A stretch of DNA of 64,000 nucleotides from Scortum barcoo (taxonomy: Eukaryota; Chordata; Actinopteri; Centrarchiformes; Terapontidae): positions 6,778,483-6,842,482 of the forward strand of contig CM041546.1 of assembly GCA_023238725.1 (NCBI GenBank). Direction: 5' to 3'. A program made the translations under genes and the position numbers. Of this stretch, positions 1 to 11,576 are shown piece by piece (position 1 is the stretch's first letter; every line of letters begins with the position of its first letter). The notes beneath the pieces were generated by a model. That model was not told the DNA's origin, did no database searches, and saw only the letters and a list, made by a program, of their open reading frames with translations.

Positions 1-3000
1 GTTATTGAGATTCATGTTTGAATTGTAAATCAGTTTCAACATCAAAACCATTAGTGGTTTTGGAGTGGATAGTACGGAAATTTAAATCAATTCAGCCTTC
101 CATTAGCAATATTTTTCACATTAAATTTGCTCTGGGGGTAGAAGAAAATGTAAAAAGCTGTATTAGTGCCTTCAATGCCATTTATAAGGCTAGGTTTAAA
201 AGTCATTAAATAAATTATGTGCTAATTCATGCATTTTCACATCTCCCTTTTTATTATCATATATTTGCTACCATTTATTTTTGTTATATTTAAGTCTGCT
301 CTGATTGATTCCTTGGCCACTCAGAGGAACTGCAACAAGCTGTACATACAACATTGATTAATTCTTAATCTCATTAAGTTGATATAGCAAACTTGTTACC
401 AGCTGGCCATTTACACATCCAGCAAGTAGAGAACAACTTCAGCATTCATTTATGTAATGTATGTCTTTCTGGCCACCTGGCAAATGTAAGACCAATATTC
501 CCACTCATTTTAGCTCTGTTTTTGGTCCCTACCAACACCCCAATAATTCGAACAATGTCCCATTTGACCGAAAGCCCATCCGTCTGACAGCCTGTTTTGC
601 CAAAATGGGAATTGGGTGTACTGGCCTGACAGTCAGATGGGCTTTTGGTCAAATGGGACATTTTTTGGACTACTGTGTTGATGAACTAATAACAGAGGCA
701 CCTTTCACATTGCACATTGTCATTTGTTATCCATTGTTTATATAAATATATTAATGAGATCACCTTTAAAAGGCGTGACATTTTATCAAATATTTTTAAA
801 ATCTCCTCACCACCTGCTGTGGCCATGTGCCAAGTCTCACAGACAAGGCAGTAAACTGCCTGCCAGTAAGACTGATTCATATTTCTCACATTTATCAGAA
901 ATGTGATGGTAAAATGTTGCTGCATTGTACTAAGAAATGAAAAGGAAAGACAATAGATAATGAAAGAGATTTTTGAGCGCTGGTGCAGCACCATGGCAAC
1001 ACAGTTTTCTGACATGCCTGCTTTCCAGCCATCAGCTCAAAGCACTTCACGCAATGTTACTTTGACAGTTGAGAACCAAAGTCGCAGCAGCAAACAACTT
1101 TTATTTGCTGAAAACTGACAGTCAGTAGAAAACGCCATTGAACAAGGGTCTTTATGAAGCCTCTTTCATGGCATTGCTGCATTAGTAATGATTATAGAGG
1201 GAATGACCTCCAAAATGGCTCATGAACTAGATTCAAACCCACTGAAGAGCAAACACTTGGTACAGTAATCTTGCTAAGCCTCTGAGCTTAATTGTCCAGA
1301 TGTCCGTCTGCATGTAGAATAAACTTGAGTGATATGAATTAGTGGGTGCGCTCGGCTCCATTCAGCTGTATAGAGCTCGTATCTCTCTTTGTGCCAGCCT
1401 TCATTCTGATCAGCCTTCTGTAGGAGGACACTACTCAGACAAGCATTATTAAACAAAATAAAACATTGCTCTGCCCATCCAAGCTCAGACACATGAACTA
1501 TACTGCCATACTGTGAGCTTTTGTTTGCTTCTCATGGTTGAGTGATGTTCAGTGCAGGTAGAGATGAGTTGAAGTGCGTCATGTTGCCCACTGCTAACAT
1601 TTCCAAGAAAGGGTACAGACATCAAATTATCATTATTATTTTTTAAATTAAAATAAAGGTTAAGGCTTTGTGAGTCATAATGTGCTATCTGGTGCAAGCC
1701 AGTTGCAATATGTAGAAACCAGCAGTTGTATGTATGACATGTATGACATTATATTACAGGTTGTCAGCAAACAACACGGAAAGTAAAGCTGAAACAGGCA
1801 AATTTATTATAAATAAATAAATCAATAAAAAATGAAAAGAAACTTTAAAATGTTATACAATGACATGAAGGGTCTGTGTGTAACATTCAGAAATGTGAGG
1901 AGGAAAAGTTCTAAAAGTTTCTACAATCAAAAGGATGTTTTGCTTTCCACAACTTATGACAGTGGAAATGAAAAAAAAACTGCCTCTTTGTGTAACAGAC
2001 TGAACTGCACTGGACTGCCTGGTGGTAAAGAGGGTATAGAAATCAGTCCAGAGGCTGTTACAGGCGAACAAGAAAGTCAGGGAAGGTCTTAGTTTTATGT
2101 TATAATCCATTCACACAATGACAATAAAAAAGCAATAAAAATGATTAACACATATAAAAAGTTACATACAGCCCCATTAAAGCTTTTTATAATAGACAAA
2201 AGCATAAAAGTTGTCGTACAGTTGCAGCTGCAGTGCAGTGTGGTGCTAAATTTAGAAGTTTAGCAAAAGAAGCTGAGACTTTTAATGACAGACAGACTTT
2301 TTCTTCGGCTTCTGTTTGTGTTTTGCAGCAGTGAGTGTTATGACTGCAAACACTTGCCCATGCCACGTGGATCACAGCAATACAGGGAGTGTGACAGAAC
2401 AGTCCCACACTCGCACACAACTTGACATATCCTAAAATACTTCGCACAGCTGGCTGGCTAGCGTGAAGAGCAGAATGTGTTAATGAACCGCCTGTAATTA
2501 AAACCTTGACGTCATTAACGGGGGGGCTTGGGCTGAGGCGTTGGAGAGGAGCAGAGGAACAAGTTGAGTTTAGGTGAGACCCGAGTTTTTTGTTATCCCA
2601 CCCTATCCATCTAATCCTGGATCAACACACTGAAGTTGAATAAGAGGACAATGTCCATCTTTTGTTTCAGACAGATGTTTTTTTAAAACACAGGTATTAA
2701 AGAAGGCTGGTCTATAATAGGTTATTAGCTCATCACTATCTTCATTATTATAGATAATGAAGAAAACCAGTTACCGTGGTCTATGTGACACTCGCAATCC
2801 CTCTCTAAAATTGCCGCTATCATACCATAATATTGGTGCATAAATATGAAGCTTTGTGCTGAGAGATGCAAAAAGTCCTAATGACTTTCGCACTGCTCCG
2901 CTATCCTCCAAACATTAAAAGCTGCCCTCTCTTATCACCCACAGTCAGTAGTTTGATGAGCAATTCCATATATTTATTTTAGTTTTTTAATCTGTTGCCC

Positions 3001-6000
3001 TGTAGTGAGGGAGGCGGAGATGAAAATTAAGCAATTAAAAGTCATCCACTGCTGTCATAAAAACTCCTCTCCAGTGACACTTGAGGAAGATCTGGATCTT
3101 TGCCAGGGAAAATTAATCATCCAGCAGTCAATTTACCTGTCATTTTCCTCCAGTATCCCAACACTTCAGGCTATATTCAACCCGGTTGTCAAACTGAAAT
3201 ATTGTCTCAGAACTGCTTCTATTTCACACTATGATGCCTTTCATCTCATCCAAGACCTTGCATTTAGATGAGGTCAGAGCCAGCTGCAATAAACAAATCT
3301 CAGCGTGCTGTTTGTGCAGGCCTGTAAGACCATTAAAGTCCTAATACATCCTGTTGTAATAGTAAATAATGTATATGCAGTATATAACCCCCCCCCCCCT
3401 CAATATTAGGATCCTTATTGCTTCTGTGCCACGACATGAAAATGAACCAGCGCTCCTTTGGTGGCAGCACGTCACACATTATGGAGTGCAACAATGTTAG
3501 TGTAAAACCCATTTTTAGTATGACCATATATCTGGATTTATTGATTGATTTTTTCTTTTTGGCCACTTTGGGTCATGGCAATAAGCTGTAGACACACTAC
3601 TCATATATTATCTGAACACATAGCAATTTGATTCATTTTTTATATAAAAATATTGATGAGAGCAGGTTTAATTTACATAATACCTATGTAAAATCATAAA
3701 CACAGTAAATAAAGAGCATGATGTTTATGTTGTCTATGATCCAAAGAACTCAGTATAATGAATTCTGTTCAGTCTTTTGACTTTTTTGTTCTATTTCGGC
3801 TGTCTAGAGAAACCCCCCTTGTCTTGGTTTCTATGACCACAGGTGGATATTGACAAGTGTTGCGTCAATGGAAATCTGTTCCAGGGCATCACTTTCAGCT
3901 CGTTACTGCACAAACGCTGGCAATGATGACAAATGCTGCATAGTGATGGCTTAGTCGTGTTAATCATGAGCAATGAGCGGCGTTTTAATTCACTCTAGAA
4001 AGAGCCATTTGTTGTCAGTGGAAGCTGCCCCTTGATAGATACCAGTCAATGTTTGCATGTCTGCCAATTCATTTTCTTGAGAGGGGAAATTTACACTAAC
4101 TATGCTGTTCTATAATGTTTTTCATTATATAAGCTTTATTTTTGTGGAACATTTCACGCCTACAAAAAGAAAAAGGTTTCAAAGAAGAACAAAGAGCGAT
4201 AGAGGCACAGACATAATACACAGACATAAAAAAGGGCCTATACAAGCATATGAATAAATGTGTGTATGTATAATGGATGCAACAAAGGTAATGTTCAAGT
4301 TCTTTATTGTGTTGACTTTAACACACAACTGGGGACTGATATTTAAATGACAGAGACAGCAAAGTTGTAGCTATGGGAAATTGTAGATTTAATACACATG
4401 AATTTTTTTCACCTTTGGCGCAGTGAAATTCATCCACCAATACCAATTGGAAGGTGAGGAATTGTTTGTGGGGAATTACACTAGAAAAATATATTTTTTA
4501 AATAAAGAATTTAAAAACAATGAGATATGTGCAGAATAGTTAAAAAATGTTGTTTAAAAAATACATTAACAATGCTATTCTGATGTTACTACACTGCAGG
4601 TAGGGTGCAAGCTACAATGAGAAGGTTTGGAGGTTTGTAAATGTATGTATGATCTGAAAATGAGTTGTAACGTATACACGAAGAATGCACTTGGCATCAT
4701 TTAATCTTGCCCCAAAACATGCACTTGCTCTTTAAGCTTATTTTTAGCGTGAACTTTCAAATAACCTCACTTTGGGAAACCATTCTGTGTGAATAAAAAA
4801 AAAAAAAAAATCAATACATTTCAAAAGTTTATTCATACATACTGAGCCCACTGCTGTTTATTTAGTTTGTCAGGCACCAGGGGCCGTTGTGGAGTGTTTG
4901 TGAATGTACAAAAGCTCTCTGAAATGAAGGGCCCACGCACAAGATTACATATGCATACCTGCGTGTGAAGTTGGCCTTATCAGCAGCTATCGTCATGCAT
5001 ATTAATGAAACAAATATCAAATGCAATGAGTATAAACAGCTTCTAAAGAGATCCAGAAAAAGAAAAAAAATATTGTGAGGACAGCTGGAAGGGAGGAAAA
5101 GTAAAATATTCACGGAAGTTTATGAAGCTGATGACAAAACAAAAGCACACAAAGTGCAAAAAAGCACTTGTGAACACAGCTGAGCATTCAGCAGCTAAAG
5201 AGGTTGATATTTATTCTGGGAGACCACAGTTGGGGGGAGTGCCAATATTGGACTTTTGAATTCAGCAAGTGGACACATGCAGCTCTAAATGAATGCTAAT
5301 GTTGCTTCACATCAACTGGATGTGTAGGCAGCAACTTTCTAACCTGATGACATGTTTGCAGGTAGTTCCACTTCATCCCAGATGGCTAAATAATGAATGA
5401 ACACAGGTTTAATTTTATTACAGGGGCCCAACATGCATCACTCACAACACTTAAAATATGCCACAGGGTGCATATGTAAATCATTTCCAGGAACACACAA
5501 GGCCACAGTGCTTTTGCAGAATAAAAGAATCATAAAATATTACTTTTAGGTAGAGTCTGTCGCTTAATTTCAGCAGTTCAGCAGAGTAATTACAGATATA
5601 TTTTTAATTCAGAATAATTCTAAACTCTTTACTGACATGCAGGCTTAGCTTGGCGCTGGCTGATGAAGGTCATGCCTCGGTGGTGTTCACGCAATGTTTG
5701 TTGACGCTGATGACATTCATATTTTCCCCGCAGAAGAGGAGAAATGAACACTGCCTGCGAACAAGCCTGTGGAAGAAATATCAAAAATGGGAGCAATGAG
5801 CTGCAAATAGAGACGTGGCTGGGGTCTGCTGCGAGGGTCTTTAAAGGCAAAATATGTTTCTTAAAGCTGCAGACAAAAAGAGGGGGCATTATTTAGAAAA
5901 AAAGGTTTCGTGTGAAGCACCTGAATACTGGTGTCTATGGGTCATTAGTGATCTTTATACTGTAGAGAGGCTGAATTGAGATATTTTTCCAGGGAGAATA

Positions 6001-9000
6001 CAGAATACAGTATGCATCAGGCCTCTTTGAGCCGGAGAAGAAAGGATATCTCAAGTGAACACACTGTGGATCGGGCTGTGACTGAGTATGAAATCAACGT
6101 AAGTGAAGATATCTGTGCCAAGAGGCTTTGGATTTTAGCTAACAGAGTGATGTGCTTTGACTTCAGAGAAAAATAAGAGAGATAATCTTTATGATAATTG
6201 CAACGGTGATGAAACTTGAGTTATGGCGGACTCCATCAGAGGACTAGGGATCTGGTTTTAGATGCATTTTGATTGCTATCCCTCATCAGCTAGACACATA
6301 TGTTTGGTTTTAGAGGATAGATTGATGGTTGCCATGTAAGCTCTGGTGACATAAAAACACATCAGTAGTCTGCACTTCGCTAACCCGAATTAAAATGCAG
6401 GCTTATATAGCTCATACACTGGCAACATGCAAAAACAAGGCAGTGTATTAAAGTGAAACCAACCATTTCTACATCTAATGACGTGTTTGACATCAATTTA
6501 AAAATAACTCTCCTTGTTATGAGTAAAACTTCTTGTTTATCTTTGTCAGAAATGTGGGGGGGGATGCATGATATGCCAACTAGTCCCCTGTGGGGGTAAT
6601 AGGTGTTATTCAAGACTGATGAACATATGGACATATGGTAAATCATATTTTGATTTTTATGTCTACGTAATCAGCATACTCATGCAAAGTGAGGCGATAT
6701 ATGATATGTGACAAGTACCATACACCCATACATGCAGCACAGCAGGCATGTTCTCCTGAGGTATCAAAGACAGATGGGGTAATAAGTGAAGTGTGCCAGA
6801 TGTTGAGATTTTGCACCACTAGAACATACCAGTGATGCTGTATTTTTCATCAGAGAGCAGATCTTGTTATGGATGTATGGATGTTAGACTGATGAAAACA
6901 TTCCATGAAATGATGAAAAAATCAAGTCAGTGAGATGAGAATCACATAGCGTAGAAAAAGACTTCTTTCTTTCATTTCTCAATTTTCTGTTCCTTTCATT
7001 TCCGTTGGATCACTGGTTCTTCGCTCTTCATTGTATTGGAACAAAAGCATCTGTGTTATTGTTGCCTCCATTTTGTACACTTTGTGATCCCATCATCTGT
7101 CTCTAGGTGGCTCCATGCGGTAAATAGCATAATAGTAGAAATGTGTCTTCCATACATCCTGAGAGCACAACAAACCGAACCTGTCAGTAGTTAAGGCAGA
7201 GCCTTTGATCACATCTCTCTCCCTCTGTGTTTCGGAAAGATATTAAGGAGAGCAAGAGAGACAGACAGACCTGAAGTAATAGGCAAAAAAAAAAAAAAAA
7301 CAGGAAAGGATTGACAGTGTTACATTTTGAAATACATCTGCCCTGAGCTCCTTGATAGTATCACGATCAATAAAGTCTTGATGACATACCCTCCAGATAT
7401 GTTCAAATAATCCGGTGCTATATGTTAGATTTTACCACACAGCTAGCATTTTTGATTGGTATACAGTGTGTGAAACCATAAGGCGACACATTTCCCAAAA
7501 CAACGTTACACAGATCTCTTCTCATCGGATAATAGAAAAAGCGACAGTGACAATCATGCGTGTTCACATCACTATCACTGGAGCTGGGATATTTTCGTGG
7601 GGTAACATATAGTTTGAGAAAACAGTATTACATGATTGGTAGAAAGGATATTGAATCATGTCATGGCCTGAGGAAGAAACAGGACACTGATAAAATACAT
7701 TTGTTTACAAGAGTGTCTGTCACTCTTATCACGTGAATGGATTCTCCTGACAACATAACACTTCAGACTTAACAGAAATCTCCTTTGTCCTGGCATTCAC
7801 TGACTGTCTTTTGAACAATGTTGTTTGCAAACACTAATTACATCTGAATACTGATTTATATCGCAGTGTGGAGGGCCTGTGCGTGGGACTTTAATATGCA
7901 GAGATGCAAATGTTCTCCCGTCCAGACACTGACAGCCACAAACAGCCTGAAGGTATAACTACTGACCTTTTCATAGGAGAACTTTATTTTCCAAGCCAGT
8001 GGGATTTGGAAGGAAGGTCTTTTAGGTCTTTGTCTGATTTCAGTGCACCTGGCTTTCATACACTTATTGTTGTATTGATTCGCATGGAGAAAAAGTTCGT
8101 AAAAGTTTATATTTATTCCCTCCGCAGCTCGGCTGAAGAGAAGGAACCTGCAGAGATTGTCTGGCTTCGTCTATGCAACACAATACATTCTCATTTTAAA
8201 GACTTAAAAAAGCAACAAACGTTTGTTGTATTATTTCAGAGCGTCCTCTTTGCTAACTGCAGATCTCAGCAAGAAGCATTTAAACAGACGCACACGTTTC
8301 CATGCTAAAGATTGTACAGACAACTCCTTAGTGTAGTGGCAACTGAATTTCTCAACTGAACACTGACAAGACCACCACATGTGCATTTGTGTCTGCAGAT
8401 TTTCATTACAGGATCAATGCAGCCCTGCCCATCTAATCTGGTTAATACATCCCTCAGGAACAAAGAGCCAGCTTTTAACAAGATTATGAACTATAGCCTG
8501 TGCCAAAGTATCACTACTATTTAATCATCAATGAAGACAGATCCAAGAAAGTGGATGACGACGAGGAGGCTGGATCTAATTTCCAAGTGCTTAAGTCAGC
8601 TAGTTTGAGTCAGGAAAGGGTAAAAGGGGTCTCGGTGAGGAAACTTTTTTTCCCCCCTTGGCTTTAATTGGAATAAAATAACAACGGTTCCAGCCACTAA
8701 CCCTCCAGTGATTGAACCTTCTGTGGGGTGATTTCATTGAAGCCCTCTATTCTGTCACGTTCTACTTCCCTGCAACCTCCTGATGGTCCAAGAGGTAATG
8801 GATTAGATACAGTTTAAACCAATAAATGATCCACCAGTGCCACCATCAGGGCCAGTGAGGAATTACACCGGATAAAAGATGGCACTCCCCAGAGTCTGTG
8901 TTGATCCACGAGTGCTGTATAACAGGGAAAGAGGTGTCCCCTAAAATGTCTGCAGCTATGTGGTCTCCCAGTGCAGGTGTAAAGTTAAATCAGTCGACCA

Positions 9001-9190
9001 TATCTCAAAAACTGACAAAACGCTCCCACTTAACAAATCCAGGTAACAAATTTTAGAACAGTATCATTTGTGCTTTGTATGTTTAAAGCAAATGTTGACA
9101 ATTTGCATTCAACCATAATATCCTTTTCACCATTAAGCCAAAATATACTGGTCAGTACGAGCAAGTAGCAACACATTACAAAAACACAAA
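1..9190. other. Intergenic region downstream of TENT4A, no gene seen
   Basis: No open reading frame here resembles a protein family I know, and none is flanked by convincing splice sites with matching phase. The stretch is AT-rich and has short homopolymers (C-run near 3389, A-runs near 4796 and 7288). Apart from the inverted repeat at 554-662 I can assign nothing. In human the gene beyond TENT4A is ADCY2 (from memory); no ADCY2-like exon is visible. Distal regulatory elements may be present but cannot be recognised without alignment. Confidence 0.6.
554..662. repeat. Imperfect inverted repeat, ~39-bp arms
   Basis: The left arm at 554-592 and the right arm at 623-662 are reverse complements with only a few mismatches. 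The best-matched core is the right-arm segment GATGGGCTTTTGGTCAAATG, whose complement lies at about 561-580. A ~30-base spacer forms the loop. The arms could fold into a long hairpin. A short inverted-repeat transposon (MITE-like) or a transcribed hairpin are both possible; I see no clear target-site duplication. Confidence 0.7.
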
Positions 9191-11125
9191 AACAGGGCAT
9201 GGAGTTTTAAAATGTTTATTAAAAAAATAGAAAAACTTACATAAAAAAACAAGGTATACATCTATATAATGTCAGTCATTTACACAGTACGACCCATCCT
9301 TAATTACACACACATATGAGCTGGGGATTTGGTTTGTGGCAATGAGATCAACAACCTATGGATTATCCTCTAGATGGCTTAATAGAAGCCATTGAAAACA
9401 AGGGGATAATGCTAACACCATCATGGTCAGTTTGGTATGCAGGGAGGTCCAATAATCGGACTTCAGAAACGTACGACGTCACCATATTTGGGTTTTGTTC
9501 GTGGCTCTATCAAAACTCCTGCAGTGGTGAATCTCTGACATCCCAAGCTCAAGTCCTTTTCTGGACTGCTGTGTAAATGATGTAGCTTTGACACCTTGTC
9601 TGAAACACTGACTTTAAATACTGGAGGAGAGGAAAATCTCAGGAAAAGTCAGGACCTTTTATATTATAATTATCACCTTTGAATTAAAAAAAAAAAGTGA
9701 CAAGATGATAATGCTAACAATCATCAACTACTGTAGAAGTCTACTCCTGGAGCATATACCTAGAAGCTGCATGTAAAAATAAAAGCCAAGTAAACCTGGC
9801 AGTGCTTATAGAAACCAATAGGTAATACAGAAAGCTGGCTACGTATAGGATAAAGGGCAAATTTGGTCATTTAAGAAGGCAGTTAACCTGTTGCTTTAAC
9901 AGAATCAAAAGGAGATAAGGCAAAACACAAGCACTTTGCTGGTAATAAGTAGCACCAACTATTTCTGAAATGACACGAGTAATTATGAGTAATGAATGCA
10001 TTTCCCCAGTACAGACAGTAAAGAGGAAAATGCACATGTCAGAGTAGAGTGACATTTTTAAAATGAGATCTAGTGGTGGCAAACATTTGGACAGGCAGTT
10101 GGCAAAATTTCTAGTTATCGTAATGCAACAGTGAGTTTGACATGAGTATTGTTGGTGTCATGGGATTTTTGGCACATTTCTCATGTTGCTATACCATAGC
10201 TCCCCCTTCTGCTGGAACGCTGTAGACACACACGCACGCAAACACATTCCTTCAAGGCCCTTGAATCCATCTATTGCACAGATCGATATAGTCTAGCAAT
10301 AAAAAAAAAAAAAAAATGTATTGTGGGGAGAACCCCTAAAATAACTAAAATGTGAAATAAATTAAATAAAAGCAAGTCATTATTGCACATTAACGCAACA
10401 CACATAAAATAAGGTGTCAGTTTACAATACAAAAAAAAGGGAGATAATAGTGCCAATGTGACCCCCCCAAAAAATCCCTGTGACGAAACAGAACAGAAGA
10501 AATGACCAACACACAAAAAAGAAATACTTGGTACATTCAAACAAGTCATCACAGTTTAAGCACTTGAGACAAGGTCCGTTTTGTGCCGTCACACCAAAAA
10601 CATCAAGCCAGCGTTGCGCTGCATAGGTAGAAAGGTAGTGCTTTGCTTCAGTTCAGAGTACAATTCATAGAGGATAGTCCAACCTGTGGGAGCTCTGACT
10701 CAAGAGTGTAACCAATAGGGAGATGCATTCAGAAGACCATGGGAACCCAAAACCTGATCAAAAAAAAGGCCCAATACGAGTGAAAACTTCAAGAAAGACC
10801 AGGTTTGATTATACCAGTTCAGTACTATGGCACATGATGTCGCTTTCTAAAGATGTTCAAGTTGCATGGAGAATCAATGCATGACCGAGCTCTTAGGCCA
10901 ACCAGCCAGAGTTTTTAGCAGCTGGAAAAGTGACACTGGTAAGATCCAGTCTGGGAAATCCGTAACTTATCTCACAGTCTGTGCTGGTGTGCATCAAATT
11001 TAGAAGAAGGGTTTCTGAGGGCTTCATCATCAGACCAACATAACAAAATGAGCACAGTTAAGACTTCAACACCAAGACTTGTGATGGGCTAACCAATGCC
11101 AGCCAAGTCATGCAGCTTCAACCTT
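9190..11125 (-). other. TENT4A: Probable 3' UTR of TENT4A
   Basis: Sequence downstream of the last TENT4A exon without any coding signal. A canonical AATAAA on the minus strand lies at 9215-9220, about 1.9 kb past the conserved stop codon, which gives a plausible mRNA end. The extent is inferred; transcript data would be needed to place the cleavage site. Confidence 0.4.
9215..9220 (-). other. Candidate polyadenylation signal (AATAAA) for TENT4A
   Basis: The plus strand reads TTTATT, which is AATAAA on the gene strand. It is the best-placed copy I noticed downstream of the last exon. Such hexamers occur by chance in AT-rich DNA, so this is only a candidate. Confidence 0.3.
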
Positions 11126-11576
11126 TCATCTGCTCTGGTTCAGAGCTGGAAAATTGTCCCTCTTTCTGCGTCGCCAGGTGTTACGGTTGTACTGCTGCTG
11201 GTTCCTGAAACCCGGTGCCGTGTTGTGACCCTGGGGAACAAACCGCTGCTGGGGACTGAAGTTACCTTGAGAGTGATTTTGACCTCGGAGGTTGCCACCT
11301 TGGTTGTGCTTGAAGACAACTTTGTGCGGCTCAAGTGAGCCGTGGGGATTGGATCTCATGGTGTAAGTGTGGCTCTGGTGCCCTCCTACCTGAGGATGGT
11401 GGAGCTGGTGGAGGGGGCTGGGGAGAGGGCTCGTGGAGTTCGTTCGTGTGCTGGGAGACTTGTGCAGCTTGTGAGGTGTGACGGTGCACAACGCCGATTG
11501 AAGGTGGATTCTCGTGGTAGAACTGGCAATCAGAGAGCGAGGGAATTGTTAGGTTCTCTGGGAGGGACATCTGGAC
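11126..11576 (-). CDS. TENT4A: TENT4A exon 12: C-terminus split over two frames
   Basis: From the acceptor cctag|G the open frame reads VQMSLPENLTIPSLSDC to VSQHTN, then runs into ELHEPSPQPPPP and stops at 11331-11333. The family-like sequence STSPLPSPLHQLHHPQ through QQQYNRNTWRRRKRDNFP, stop at 11126-11128, lies in the next frame. At the switch point the gene strand reads CACACGAACGAACTCC, a tandem GAAC. One copy less would give HTNSTSPLPSP and join both halves. Neither other frame is open at the exon start, so alternative use of this acceptor does not explain it. Confidence 0.8.

Noticed and set aside
7904..8308. 134-codon plus-strand reading frame in the left intergenic region
   Set aside because: No recognisable domain, no splice context and no sign of coding bias; length is within chance for AT-rich DNA.
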